Source: Synanceia verrucosa
Taxonomy: Eukaryota; Chordata; Actinopteri; Perciformes; Synanceiidae
Assembly: GCA_029721515.1 (NCBI GenBank)
Contig: CM056550.1
Location: forward strand, 10,543,844 to 10,607,843
Direction of reading: 5' to 3'
Length of the DNA stretch: 64,000 nt
Shown here: positions 10,348-22,100 of the stretch, in pieces
Position numbering within the stretch: the first letter of the stretch is position 1
How the letters are laid out: the number at the start of each line of letters is the position of its first letter
The notes under the pieces: generated by a model
The model's input: the letters and a program-made list of their open reading frames with translations, nothing else
Told to the model about the DNA's origin: nothing
The model's database searches: none
Made by a program: the position numbers and the translations under genes

Positions 10348-10466
10348 AGCTTACAGCACCTGGTATTCCCAGGCGGTCTCCCATCCAAGTACTGACCAGG
10401 CCCGTCCGTGCTTAGCTTCCGAGTTCAGACGAGATCGGGCTTATGCAGGTTGGTGTGGCCGTAGGC
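10348..10466 (-). rRNA. 5S rRNA gene II-10
   Basis: 119 nt; GCCTAC start, GCATAAGCCCG, A62. Confidence 0.88.
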
Positions 10467-10603
10467 GAAAACAAATGTCACAAAGGGGCCTTTTAAGGAT
10501 GCCGCAAAGTCTTTTTGACGACTTTTTTGGAGCTGTATTGAAGTTTTTGTCTTTTTTGACGTGCAATGACATTTTTTGGCAGTTTTCCCACCGTCAGTTG
10601 AAA

Positions 10604-10722
10604 AGCTTTCAGCACCTGGTATTCCCAGGCGGTCTCCCATCCAAATACTGACCAGGCCCGACCGTGCTTAGCTTCCGAGATCAGACAAGATCGGGCGTAT
10701 GCAGGTTGGTGTGGCCGTAAGC
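10604..10722 (-). rRNA. 5S rRNA gene II-11
   Basis: 119 nt, full, T62; GCTGAAAGC 3' end and CTTGTCTG. Confidence 0.86.
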
Positions 10723-10856
10723 GAAAACAAATGTCACAAAGGGGCCTTTTAAGGATGCCACAAAGTCTTTCTGACAACTTTTTTGGAGCTGTATTGTTTT
10801 TGTCTTTTTTGACATGCGATGACATTTTTTGGCAGTTTTCCCACCGTCAGTTGAAA

Positions 10857-10965
10857 AGCTTACAGCACCTGGTATTGCCAGGCGGTCTCCCATCCAAGTA
10901 CTGACCAGGCCCGTCCGTGCTTAGCTTCCGAGATCAGATGTATGCAGGTTGGTGTGGCCGTAAGC
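10857..10965 (-). rRNA. 5S rRNA gene copy II-12, D2 deletion
   Basis: 109 nt, A62. Confidence 0.75.
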
Positions 10966-11090
10966 GAAGACAAATGCCACAAAGGGGCCTTTCAAGGATG
11001 CCGCAAAGTCTTTCTGACGACTTTTTTCATGCTGTATTGTTTTTGTCATGCGATGACATTTTTTGGCAGTTTTCCCACCGTCAGTTGAAA

Positions 11091-11209
11091 AGCTTACAGC
11101 ACCTGGTATTCCCAGGCGGTCTCCCATCCAAGTACTGACCAGGCCCGTCCGTGCTTAGCTTCCGAGTTCAGACGAGATCAGGCTTATGCAGGTAGGTGTG
11201 GCCGTAAGC
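11091..11209 (-). rRNA. 5S rRNA gene II-13
   Basis: 119 nt; CCTACCTGCATAAGCC, A62. Confidence 0.87.
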
Positions 11210-11347
11210 GAAAACAAACGCCACAAAGGAGCCTTTTAAGGATGCCGCAAAGTCTTTCTGACGACTTTTTTGGAGCTGTATTGAAGTTTTTGTCTTTTTT
11301 TCACATGCGATGACATTTTTTGGCAGTTTTCCCACCGTCAGTTGAAA

Positions 11348-11466
11348 AGCTTACAGCACCTGGTATTCCCAGGCGGTCTCCCATCCAAATACTGACCAGG
11401 CCCGACCGTGCTTAGCTTCCGAGATCAGACGAGATCGGGCGTATGCAGGTTGGTGCAGCCCTAATG
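11348..11466 (-). rRNA. 5S rRNA gene copy II-14
   Basis: 119 nt, T62; diverged 5' end (CATTAGGGCTGCACC) does not pair well with the 3' end. Confidence 0.78.
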
Positions 11467-11603
11467 GAAGTCAAAAGCCACAAAGGGGCCTTTTAAGGAT
11501 GCCGCAAAGTCTTTCTGACAACTTTTTTGGAGCTGTATTGAAGTTTTTGCCTTTTTTGACATGCGATGACATTTTTTGTCAGTTTTCCCACCGTCAGTTG
11601 AAA

Positions 11604-11712
11604 AGCTTACAGCACCTGGTATTCCCAGGCGGACTCCCATCCAAGTACTGACCAGGCCCGTCCGTGCTTAGCTTCCGAGATCAGACGAATGCAGGTTGGT
11701 GTGGTCGTCAGC
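11604..11712 (-). rRNA. 5S rRNA gene copy II-15, D1 deletion
   Basis: 109 nt, A62; GGAGTCCGCC in box C. Confidence 0.72.
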
Positions 11713-11846
11713 GAAGACAAATGCCACAAAGGGGCCTTTTGAGGATGCCACAAAGTCTTTCTGACGACTTTTTTGGAGCTGTATTGTTTTTGTCTTTTTT
11801 GACATGCGATGACATTTTTTGGCAGTTTTCCCACCGTCAGTTGAAA

Positions 11847-11965
11847 AGCTTTCAGCACCTGGTATTCCCAGGCGGTCTCCCATCCAAGTACTGACCAGGC
11901 CCGTCCGTGCTTAGCTTCCGAGATCAGACGAGATCGGGTGTATGCAGGTAGGTGTGGCCGTAAGC
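11847..11965 (-). rRNA. 5S rRNA gene II-16
   Basis: 119 nt, GCATACACCCG, A62; GCTGAAAGC 3' end. Confidence 0.86.
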
Positions 11966-12102
11966 GAAAACAAAAGCCACAAAGGAGCCTTTTAAGGATG
12001 CCGCAAAGTCTTTCTGACAACTTTTTTGGGGCTGTATTGATGTTTTTGTCTTTTTTGACAGGCGATGACATTTTTTGGCAGTTTTCCCACCGTCAGTTGA
12101 AA

Positions 12103-12218
12103 AGCTTACAGCACCTGGTATTCCCAGGCGGTCTCCCATCCAAGTACTGACCAGGCCCGACCGTGCTTAGCTTCCGAGATCAGACGAGATCGGGCATGCA
12201 GGTTGGTGTGGCCGTAGT
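12103..12218 (-). rRNA. 5S rRNA gene copy II-17
   Basis: 116 nt, T62; GCATGCCCG (2-nt loss at the target region) and ACTACGG start. Confidence 0.76.
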
Positions 12219-12350
12219 TTAAAACAAAGGTCACAAAGGGGCCTTTAAGGATGCCACAAAGTCTTTCTGACAACTTTTGAAGCTGTATTGCATTTGTCAT
12301 TTTTGACATGCGATGACATTTTTTGGCAGTTTTCCCACCGTCAGTTGAAA

Positions 12351-12438
12351 AGCTTACAGCACCTTGTATTGCCAGGCGGTCTCCCATCCAAGTACTGACC
12401 AGGCCCGTCCATGCTTAGCTTCCGAGATCAGATGTATG
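12351..12438 (-). rRNA. 5S rRNA gene II-18, 3' part (interrupted by LINE M1)
   Basis: The 3' 88 nt of a D2-class unit, starting CATACATCTG directly after the poly(A) tail of M1. The internal control region lies in this part. The matching 5' piece is at 18204-18233. Confidence 0.82.
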
Positions 12439-12622
12439 TTTTTTTTTTTTTTTTTTTATCTTTATTTATTAAATAACTCATCAAAAAAATATTTTCAAAC
12501 ATTTCATTACGTGAAAAGAGACATATAGACATACATTTTTTTTTTTTTTTTTTTTCGCCAAAAGTCCGTGGCAGCGTCCTGACCACACAAAGTTTTTAAA
12601 AGGTTCTAAAATAGGTCTCTGT
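12439..12622 (-). other. M1 3' terminal region with two A tracts
   Basis: On the element strand there is an A20 tract (12536-12555), ~78 bp of AT-rich sequence ending in overlapping AATAAA signals (12461-12470), then the terminal A19 tail (12439-12457). The double tail could be an internal A tract or a short 3' transduction. Confidence 0.6.
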
Positions 12623-13120
12623 TTGCTGCCAGGGCAGGGAAACTGCCTTGGCAGTATTGAGGTTCATCCTAATCTGGCTCCCTTGGCCTTATTAGTTGTG
12701 ACTGCTCCCCCAGCACAGAAGGGGAGGGCCGCCGGCCTCCAGACCCCAAAGTGCAGGCAGGTGGGTCGATGTCTATCGTCAGCAGCTGGGCCAGATGCTC
12801 TCCATTGTACCAGGAGGTGATGCGGGGGCTGTCGCAGCGGGCCAAGATGGTGACGTGACCCTTGAGCAGTGAGGCAAAGAGTCTGAGATGGTGGATTCTT
12901 CCTTCGCTATGCAGGGCAGCGCTTCTGGCGAGGTAGATGGTATGTCTGGCAATGCTCAGGATGAGGTTGGCGGTTCCCTGACTGCCCGGCTGGTAGGCGG
13001 CTGGAGCCCAAGAGGAAGACCTTCCTCCAGTCCTCGCCTCTCTCCCAGGTCAAGTGCAGGAGTCTCCTTAGCAGGTCTCAGATTGCTGAAAGAAAAGACT
13101 GGCAGACAGTACACTCCAAA

Positions 13121-13163
13121 ACAGGTGTTCAAGAGTTTCAGCAGATTCGCCACATACAGCACA
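13121..13163 (-). other. M1 ORF2 C-terminal CCHC-like motif
   Basis: On the minus strand one frame reads CAVCGESAETLEHLF, matching the C-x2-C...ET..H pattern found at the C-terminus of L1/Tx1-type ORF2 proteins. Confidence 0.65.
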
Positions 13164-14454
13164 GTCTCTGCTGTACTTGCTGCTATCAATTTGATGCAGC
13201 TGGACCCCAGTGATGATCCTCCTGTGCCTCAGCTTGAAATCTGTATTGAAAGCAGAGTCTGGAAGTCTCCCTCACCGATGTTGAGCCACAACTTGGCGAT
13301 GTCTAGGCCAGGAAAGCGAGAGGCCCAGGTCCTCTCTGAGGCAGGAGGCTTCCAGACTCTGTCGACAAAGGCCCTATACAGAGCGACCGTTCTTAGCTCT
13401 ACAAAAGCTGTGGATTTCAAGTCTGAAGCCAGGAGGAAATCAGGGGCCCAATCTGCACTGTGTCGCACTCACCTCCACCCAAGGGCTCCAACCAGCTGGA
13501 CGGGACACATGTTCAAGAGTGGCCAGCGATCTTCCGAATTGTTTTGCCTTGACCTCAATCCCTTTCCTCCTCAGCTCCCACACAACGCCTCTGGACGGGG
13601 CGGCGGCCGTTCCTCACGACGCCCCCAGAGCCCCCATTGAGGCCTTGTGGAGCGCCGGCAGGACGAAAGGCCGCCCTCGGTATGTGACTTCAGGGTTGTT
13701 GAGCAACGGTTGGCCGAGGGCCTGGGCCTTGCTCGTGATGTTGACCCTGAGGAGGGGCCTCAAGAGACGCCATGCCTCCATGATCTCTCTCTCCAGCAGC
13801 CCAAGATGTTGGTACCGGCTCGGTGGGAGGATCTGACAGAGATTCATGTCACCATACCTCCCACAAGAGTGTAACTCTTGTTGGAAAAAGCTCTTCCAGG
13901 GTGCCATGTGAGATCTCAGGAGGAAGCGCTGCACGAGTCTGGCTCTGAACGCATAAGCTTCCGGGACTCGAGGTCAACCAAATTCAGCCCCCTCCTTCAG
14001 CCTACCCACGATGGTGTTTCGGCGATCAGCAGTTGACCGCGTGTTTCCACAGGAAAACACTGATCGCCTCTGTTGATCCTGGCCAGGACCTCTGGGGAGG
14101 GCATGAACAGCCAGGGCAAAATTCAAGATGGACAAAACGAGCGTAACAACAATCACTTTACCTCTGAGCGACAGGGCACGGGCCCTCCACAGGTTCAGCC
14201 TGGAGGTGACTTTGTTCTCCAGTACCCCCAAGTTCGGTCCGCCGCATTGATGTCCTTCCCCAAAAAGACGCCCAGGATGCGAGCCTCCCCATCAACCAGC
14301 TCAAAGTCCCCTAGAGTTGCTGGTCTCGTCACTCCACCAAGAAGCATGACTGTGGACTTCCTGGCATTGATTCTGGCGCCGGAAGCCATGCAGTAGCGTT
14401 TGACTTCGTGAGAGTACATGTTCAACACTGTCCCCTCCCCACTGTGATGTTTGT

Positions 14455-14466
14455 GTCGCCGGCATA
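14455..14466 (-). other. M1 reverse transcriptase catalytic box, mutated YADD to YAGD
   Basis: Codons read TAT GCC GGC GAC inside KVLLYAGDTN. The first catalytic aspartate of the pair is glycine, which would abolish polymerisation. Confidence 0.75.
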
Positions 14467-16737
14467 AAGGAGGACCTTCACCTCCTCCTCGCTGGTGTCA
14501 TTATGCCTCTGATTTGGTTATTGGCCAGCAAGAGCTGAGTCAAAGGCTCAGTGACCAGGCTGAAGAGAAGCGGACAGGGGGCAGCCCTGTCGCACTGACC
14601 TCTTGATGGGAAAAGCGCTGGTCAAGAGCCCGTTGACCTTCACTTTGCTGGCCGCTGAATGATAAAGAAGCTGGATGGAGGAGATGAAGCCCTCCCCAAA
14701 CCCCATCTGCTGCATTACCCCCCAGAGGAAGGTGTGGTCGACTCTGTCAAAGGCTTTCTCAAAATCCAGGCCTAGGTAAAGACCACCCTCCCTCTGCATG
14801 CGACCAATGAGGTACCTGAGGGAGAGGACAGTGTCGGAGATGTCTCTGCCTGGGATACCATAAGACTGGTTTGGACTTACTACTTGCTACCACATGGCGC
14901 AGCCGGGTTTGCCAGGATCTTTGCCAGGATTTTATAGTCGGTGTTTAATAGACTGATTGGTCTGTAGTTTTTGATGTCATGCCTCTCACCTTTATTTTTG
15001 AAAAGGAGAGTGATGAGACCAGATGCAAACCCCCTGGGGACTCTGCGCTGGTCGATGATGGCTGTGTAGACGTGTAAGAGGATGGGAGCAAGCGACCTTT
15101 AAAAGTCTGAAAAATCTGCCGGCAGCCCATCCTCTCCCGGGCTCCTGCCTCCAGAGAGACCACCAATGGCGGACTCCACCTCACTCAAGGTGAGAGGGGA
15201 ATCACACCATGAGCGGCTCTCCGGAGTCAAGGAGCGGCTCAGGGCACCGATCGCCGGGTCACGGTCAACCTGTGAGGTGGGTTCGGCTGCGAACAAGTTT
15301 GAGTAAAATTCTGTCGTGATCTGGAGAACTGCATCTATTTCATGTTTGATCTGGCCGCTGGAATTAGTCAAAGCAGATATGTGATTTTTTGTTGACGCAG
15401 TTTCTCCAGACCAAGAAAAAGCCGATGATGTTTCGCCTCCACCGCTGCGTGCCGAACCTTGGCCCTGATGCTCGCACTCCCTGCAACGCTCCTCATCCCA
15501 GGCGTGCAGCTGGTGTTTGGCCGCGAGGTACAGGGTTAAGTCCCTGTTAGGGTCATCGGCGGCAGCTGCCGGCCTCCAGTTGAAGGATCCTGGTGAGACT
15601 GTCTACCTTCAACTTCCCCTGCCACGCCCCTACGCTTGCAGTAACTTATTGCCGCCGACCTGACTCTCTGTTTAAATGCTGGCCACTCCTCAAAGAGGTC
15701 TCCGTCACGAGCCGATCCTGTAAGACACAGAGGAGACCCATGATTTTGCCAACAAAAGCCGGCTCCTCAGGATGGCAGTGTTCAGGCACCAAGATCCCCT
15801 GCTCCTAGGGCCGCCCCTGCGCCTGAAGACCACCTCCAGGGAGTCATGATCACTGCAAGGGTGAGGTGAGTACGACACAGCCAGCAGCTGCTGCATCAAC
15901 TCCACCGACAGCAAACACAGATCTAATCTAGACCCTTTCATTACCCCCTTCACCACTTGGTGCCTGCTGAACAACCTGGCCGATGGATGGAGCGCCCTCC
16001 AGGCCTCGGCCAGGTTGTTCTGGTGCATTAGGTGTATTAGTTGTGTTCTACTGCTGTCATCCTTAAATTTGTTGTTAGTTGAAATGTCCATCCGTGTCAA
16101 TGTGATATTAAAATCCCCTATTAACAAAACTCTCCCTGTGGCCCACGTGCTCAACCTGGTGAACAGTGTTTTTCTTTCTGTCTCTGTATTTGGTGCGATA
16201 CATTTATAACCCTCCACCTATTTTGTGATTCACCTATATCTATCACCGTGAACCTCCCTTCTGTGTCACTGTGAGTCTGCTGCATTTCTCCCACCAGCCC
16301 CCCTAACCAGGGTTGTTACTCCCCCGGCCAGAGGGGCCTAGTGAGAGAAAATACAGCCTGGCCACATCCCGCGGGCCGCCACTATAGTGCTCTGAGACCA
16401 CCTAATCTCCTGTAGGCAGCAAATTTCGCCAGGAAGTGTGGAGAGAAGGTGACACACTTTCTTCTCTGTTCTTAGTCCCCTCACATTAAGTGAGTAAACT
16501 GAGGAGACGTAGGGACTGGCCATTTTATTTTATTTTTTTTACTTTTTATGGGATTTCTTCTTTGCTTTTGTTATCGATGCTTTCCTTCTGACTGTCCCTT
16601 CCTTTTTATTTTGTTGGATAATCTCATCCTCAGATGTTGATGTGTTGTTTACAGAGGAGGAGAACAATCTAGCCGGGCCGAACAGGTTTTCCGTGCTCTG
16701 GGAGGGGCCTAAATGGGTGGCAGGTGGCTTGTTGCCG

Positions 16738-17993
16738 CTAAACAGGCTGTGCGGCCAGGGTGAAAGGGTTCAAGGGGGTTGGAGCTGAGGAGACCGGCAC
16801 GCCAACTGCACCAGCCCCGCCTAACTCCATTGCCGTGCTAGCCCCATCTGAAACCTCTTTCTTTTCTTCCTCTGTCATCTTGAAAGGCTGTAAGCCTGAG
16901 GCTGAAGCCTCTCGTGACGCTGTTTTTACAGATTTTCCTGTGCAGCTCAGGTCCGGGGTAGAGCCCATTTTTCGACCTCCCCCCGTATGGACCATGTCCG
17001 AGGTAGGACCCGTTTTTTGAGATTCCCTCTGGAGGAGCCCCCTGCCCTGTTGGGCCGAGGTGGGGGCAACCTCGCCGACTCTCTGCCCCCTGAGGTCCCT
17101 CCATCTTCCCAGCTGCAACCCTCTATGTCCCATGCTAGACTATCCTCCTCCGAAATTTCCTCTGAGGCGTTACAAATGCAGTCATCCATTTTGTTGTGGC
17201 AGATTTTACATTTAGCCATCTTATTTCCACACTCCCTGGCAAAGTGCCCCTGCGCACCACATTTAAAACACGTAAATTCTGGGCAATCCTCAAGATGTGA
17301 CCAGGCTGTATACAAATGCGGCAGACTTTAACCTGTCTATCGTGAATCACCCTGAAATATTCTGTGCCTGCTGCGGTAGAGAACTTAGCTGAGTAAGGCA
17401 GAGACTGTACTGCGCCAGTGAATCTTACCTTGACAAAACGTGTGCCATCAGCCACCTTAGTTCCAGGCCACATCCTTCGCTTGATGGGGAGACCGCAGAC
17501 ACTCCCCACAGCTCCAGCTTGGCCAGTATTTCCCGCCTGGGATGTAGGCAGGCAGTCCCAGGAAAGAAACCACCAGTTCATTATTTTTAATAGCCATTCC
17601 CTGCACTCTGGTGTTGCCAATTTTAAATCCGTCCATTAACTTATTTTTTCCCGCGCCACTGCTCATTGTGATTTCGTATTTCTTGGGTCCCATGGTGCGG
17701 CAAGCTACAATGCCCTCAAGACACCATCCTGGTTGCTTGGATAAGCTCGAGTGCCGATACTGCCTCTTCACCATCAAGCTCCACGCTGACTGTGAGCTCC
17801 ATTTCGTATTTGCACTCGGGTCCTTCTTCCCCTTCCTTGCCTCAATATCTGTGGCTTCAGCAGGCTCCATCTCGGTTACTGCTACCTCTCCAATCTCCTC
17901 TGCCAAGCCTGGCGCATTTAAAGTGTCCTTAAGTCCAACAGGCTGGCTGCTGAGTCCCTGAGCAGCCATTTTGTCCTTGGCTGGGTCTGCCAT
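16738..17993 (-). pseudogene. M1 ORF1: RNA-binding zinc-knuckle protein, frameshifted
   Basis: Begins with an ATG (MADPAKDKMAAQG). The first ~150 residues include ACRTMGPKKYEITM and VSFLGLPAYIPG, matching M4 ORF1. The frame then shifts near 17.5-17.6 kb (RMWPGTKVADGTRFVKVRF) and again near 17.3 kb, where CPEFTCFKCGAQGHFAREC and CKICHNKMDDCIC give knuckle-like Cys/His clusters. A Ser/Gly/Pro-rich tail ends near 16738. In this clade ORF1p binds the element RNA; here it is broken in at least two places. Confidence 0.75.
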
Positions 17994-18203
17994 TCAAAAA
18001 AAGAAAAAGAGCGGCTCCCGACAGTGAAACACTGCGGGAGGCAAAAAGATCTCTCAAACACTTACAATAAAGGTCCAAACAATGTTCGTCAAAAGCAAAA
18101 AAAACCTAGAACAAAAGAGGATTCCTGGTGTGTGGTGTCTCTGCTCCACTTCCTTGCCTCCTGCCTGCAGCTCTGTGCCTCTGGCTCCTCCCTGCTCACC
18201 AAG
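17994..18203 (-). other. M1 5' leader
   Basis: About 210 bp between the 5S junction and the ORF1 ATG, with GTGAGCAGGGAGGAGCCAG near the 5' end. The adjoining CGCCCC looks like 5S sequence, so the exact boundary is ambiguous by about 5 bp. A similar 5' end flanks M3 at 34290-34315. Confidence 0.6.
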
Positions 18204-18233
18204 GGGCGTATGCAGGTTGGTGTGGCCGTAAGC
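18204..18233 (-). rRNA. 5S rRNA gene, 5' 30 nt upstream of LINE M1
   Basis: GCTTACGGCC to CGCCC. It continues directly into M1, so transcription from this start would enter the element. Confidence 0.8.
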
Positions 18234-18367
18234 GAAGACAAATGCCACAAAGGGGCCTTTCAAGGATGCCGCAAAGTCTTTCTGACGACTTTTTTCATGC
18301 TGTATTGTTTTTGTCTTTTTCGACATGCGATGACATTTTTTGGCAGTTTTCCCACCGTCAGTTGAAA

Positions 18368-18486
18368 AGCTTACAGCACCTGGTATTCCCAGGCGGTCTC
18401 CCATCCAAGTACTGACCAGGCCCGTCCGTGCTTAGCTTCCGAGTTCAGACGAGATCAGGCTTATGCAGGTTGGTGTGGCCGTAGGC
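18368..18486 (-). rRNA. 5S rRNA gene III-1
   Basis: 119 nt; GCCTAC start, GCATAAGCCTG, A62. Confidence 0.87.
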
Positions 18487-18622
18487 GAAAACAAATGTCA
18501 CAAAGGGGCCTTTTAAGGATGCCGCAAAGTCTTTTTGACGATTTTTTGGAGCTGTATTGAAGTTTTTGTCTTTTTTGACGTGCAATGACATTTTTTGGCA
18601 GTTTTCCCACCGTCAGTTGAAA

Positions 18623-18741
18623 AGCTTACAGCACCTGGTATTCCCAGGCGGTCTCCCATCCAAGTACTGACCAGGCCCGACCGTGCTTAGCTTCCGAGAT
18701 CAGACGAGATCGGGCGTATGCAGGTTGGTGTGGCCGAAGGT
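18623..18741 (-). rRNA. 5S rRNA gene III-2
   Basis: 119 nt, T62; start altered to ACCTTCGG. Confidence 0.83.
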
Positions 18742-18885
18742 GAAAACAAACGTCACAAAGGGGCCGTTTCAGGATGCCACAAAGTCTTTCTGACAACTTT
18801 TTCGGAGCTGTATTGTTTTTGTCTTTTTTGACATGCGATGACATTTTTTGGCAGTTTTCCCACCGTCAGTTGAAAAGCTTACAGC

Positions 18886-18975
18886 ACCTGGTATTCCCAG
18901 GCGGTCTCCCATCCAAGTACTGACCAGGCCCGACCGTGCTTAGCTTCCGAGATCAGACGAGATCGGGCGTATGCA
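18886..18975 (-). rRNA. 5S rRNA gene III-3, 3' part (interrupted by LINE M2)
   Basis: The 3' 90 or so nt, T62, starting TGCATACGCCCG right after the A7 tail of M2. Confidence 0.85.
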
Positions 18976-19180
18976 TTTTTTTCTCTTTTTTATTGAAGAC
19001 AATCAAACAATCACAAAACACACACACTTAATATTCACAAATCCCTCCACCACCCAGAACACAAAAAAATCAGGAGTATTTACACATTGTAGAACTATTT
19101 ACATACATGACTATTTACATATTTACATATTTACAAAACAAAAAAAAAAAAAAAAACCAAACCCAAAAACACTACATTGA
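18976..19180 (-). other. M2 3' UTR and tail
   Basis: About 205 bp after the ORF2 stop (19181-19183). It contains an internal T tract on the element strand (~19141-19156), an AATAAA signal (18989-18994) and the terminal GAG-A7. Confidence 0.75.
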
Positions 19181-22100
19181 TTACCCATTGTCAAAGTGAA
19201 ACACCAATCCCCATCTCCCTCGATTGTGATGAACGTGTTCTCCACACAAACCCCTTTGTCTAAATCATCCCCATCAATATAACTATAAATCAAATTAATA
19301 TCCCTCCTGATCAGTCTTTGAAAATTGTCCAAACCTCAGCTCTCCTCCTCTCATATTGGGCCAAGTTCCTTCTCAGTTTGACGGCAAGCCTTGCATGGCT
19401 CAGCACATAGTTTACAAGAGACACATTGCACTCACTCCTTCGCCCATTCACCCAAACAACCACAACCTCTTCCAATCCATTCTCTCTGCCATGTTCCCAC
19501 TCCAACATCTATTTATCAATTCTTTCATTCTCTCAAAATAAACTTGCAATCCTTCACATTCGACAAACTCATGCATACATGTTTCAACACACACACCACA
19601 CACCTCGCACTCTTTCCTCACGCTCTCATCAAATTTGCTAATAACTAAATTATTGAAAACCCTGTTTTGAGGTAAAAAAAAATCAAAATCTTCGCACTCC
19701 ACACTGTTCCATTTCACTCTCAAGTTTTTCCATATACCCTTCACATCCATATCACTCACCACTCTCTCCCACACTTTTTCAGCAGCCGGTCTCCTCATAT
19801 CCCTCCCTCTTAACACTATATATCACTCTTGTTTTCACACTTGTCAAACTCACACACTTATTCCCCTCTCCCACATACATCTCCAACTCCCCTCCCTCCT
19901 CCGTATCAGCCTCTCTTTCAATCATACATTTCCATTCAACCGGTATCCCATCCTTTATTTTTCTCATCACCCCCTCTGCCATGCCCAACCAGATTTCCTC
20001 CCCTCTCTCTCTCACTTCATCCACGATCACCTGTGCCCTCATAAACCCCGGTACATATTCATAAACTATATCCCTGATTTTCCTGAACCCCGCCCTCCAT
20101 ATGACTCCATTATATATTGTTCCCCCATTGTGTGTTATTTTCGGATTCATGAATATTGGTTGTTCCCATACCTGTCTCACATTCTTACACTCATACTTCA
20201 CGGTGCCCACAAACTCTCCCCACGCTTCCAACATCTCCTGATAAAACTCAGTCACACCACTCATCATCCCTTTCTTCAATTTCATAAACACCACACTCTC
20301 TCCACACTCTCCACATTTATCCAACACCCCTCTTAAAAACACCTTCCATACATGGTCCTTCTTATTTTTAAAAACCTCACCATCATCTTCACCCTCAGTG
20401 CTTTCTTCTTCTTCTCTAGATTAATCAACTTTAACCCACCGTCCTCGCACTGCTTTTCCATCACCTCCTGCAATCCTCACTCCCTTCCCTCCCCACACAA
20501 ACTCACTCACCATTCTGTTCACCTCTTGGATCACTCTCTCAGGCACATCCATCACATTCATCACATACACAAGCTTACTCATCACCAGCATGTTCACAAC
20601 CGCCACCTTCCTTTAAGTTTCAACCCCTAACTCTCCAAAATCCTAACGATCTCTTTATTTTATTAATTATCTCCTCATATTGAATGTCTCTCCCTTTCCT
20701 ATCTTCTATCCCTAAATATATCCCTAACACCCTAAAATAATCCTTTCTCTCGCTCAGCCCTATCTCACATCTCCCTACTCTATCAGTCCCTATGTACATA
20801 ATCTCTGATTTCTCAATATTAACCTTCGCCCCTGACGCCCTACCATACATCCCTACACTCTTAAATACTTCACCTACACTATCCTTATCCCTAACTGTGA
20901 CTGTTGTGTCGTCTGCATACTGATATAATAAACTGGTGCTCCCATCCGTAACTCTATGCCCCTAATCTCACCATTGTGCGACAGGAGTGCCGCCAGCGGC
21001 CTCACGACAGAGAGTACAGCAGAGCCGACAGCGGACACCCCTGTCTAACTGACCTCTCTAACCTAAACGTGTCTGTGACTATCCCATTAATCTTAATACA
21101 ACTAACTGCCCTGCTATACAACCTCCTAATCCACCCAATTAACCTGTGCCCAAATCCCATTTTCTCTAACACCCTGTACAAATATTTGTGATCTACTCTG
21201 TCAAATGCTTTATTTAAATCTAGACTCACCACTATCCCTGATCCCTGCTCTTTCATGTAATGTATTGTGTCCCTCACGCTACTGATTGTGTCCGCTATGT
21301 CCCTACCTGGTATGCTGTATGCTTGTGTATTTCCCACCACCTTCCCTATAACTCTTTTAATCCTATTAGCTAACACCCGTGCCAGAATTTTGTAGTCATT
21401 ATTTAACATGCTAAGCGGCCTGTAATTTTCTAATCTTTCCCTAGCTCCCTTTTTGTAAATGATGCTAACTACCCCTATTGTCATGCTCTCTACCATCTGC
21501 CCTGTTTCTTCTATCCATCTAAATAACCTCTCTAATACTGGTACTAACTCTACCCTAAATTCCCTATAAAACTCTCCTGTCAACCCATCTATCCCTGGAC
21601 TCTTATTCCTCCCTAACCCTGCTATTGCTGCTTCTATCTCACCTGTCCCTATCTCTCCCTCACAGCTGTCCCTGTCATCTTCACTCAGCCTAGCTCTAAC
21701 TTTATCTAACACTAACTCTATATCCCTATCCTCTATCTCATCTTTCCTAAATAAATCTTTATAAAACTCCTGCACTCTCTCAGCTATCCCTACAAAATCT
21801 GTCACCATCCTCCCATCTTTCCCTACCACTTTTCCTAAATAATTCTTTCCTTGCTTACTTTTTCCATCCCTAAAAAGTACCTTGTGCATTTCTCACCCTC
21901 AACTAAATTCCTAGCCCTGCTCCTAACTATCGCCCCATTACACCTTTTCTGCTCTATTTCCTCAACTCTTCTTTTTATCCTGATATATTCTCCTAAATCT
22001 CTCCCTGTCTCTCTATCCACTCTCCCTATCTCCCTATCTAACTCCTCTTTTAACTCCCTCTCTCTTGCCCTGTCTCTCCTTTTCCTGTCCCTACAATATT

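Larger units (their letters stand above)
7926..12438 (-). repeat. 5S rDNA tandem array, block II
   Basis: Minus-strand head-to-tail 5S units interrupted by LINE M1 at the low-coordinate side of unit II-18. D1, D2 and full units alternate. Spacer sequence is the same family as block I, reverse-complemented. Confidence 0.95.
12623..16523 (-). pseudogene. M1 ORF2: endonuclease-reverse transcriptase polyprotein, frameshifted
   Basis: ORF2 starts at an ATG at 16521-16523 with the endonuclease motif SLNVRGLR and CLQEIRW. GDFN and SDHDS (endonuclease) lie in 15705-16217, GRSPGEDGLPADF in 15099-15371, and GLDFEKAFDRVDH and SVRQGCPLSA (RT) in 14548-14799. The catalytic YADD reads YAGD (14455-14466). 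The C-terminal motif CAVCGESAETLEH lies at about 13121-13163. At least eight frame changes are needed, so the copy cannot encode a functional enzyme. The 3' limit is approximate because I could not fix the stop codon. In active relatives this protein nicks the target and primes cDNA synthesis on it. Confidence 0.8.
12439..18203 (-). mobile_element. LINE M1: 5S-targeted Tx1/Mutsu-type non-LTR retrotransposon, degenerate full-length copy
   Basis: About 5.77 kb, co-oriented with the 5S genes it interrupts, running from a 5S 5' piece (...GCATACGCCC) to an A19 tail followed by CATACATCTG of 5S. It carries ORF1 with zinc knuckles and ORF2 with endonuclease, reverse transcriptase and a C-terminal Cys/His motif, all broken by frameshifts. 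ORF1 shares blocks with that of M2/M4 (for example ACRTMGPKKYEITM against ACRTVGRLKYEITM, and CPEFTCFKC against CPEFTCYRC), so the families are related but distinct. Assignment to the Mutsu type rests on target site and architecture; a repeat-library search was not possible. Confidence 0.85.
18204..18975 (-). repeat. 5S rDNA tandem array, block III
   Basis: A short run of two complete units with a fragment at each end, isolated between LINEs M1 and M2. Confidence 0.95.

Noticed and set aside
12888..13640. 250-codon frame on + in M1
   Set aside because: It lies opposite the degenerate ORF2 C-terminal region, which shows LINE motifs on the minus strand; the + translation has no recognisable domain.
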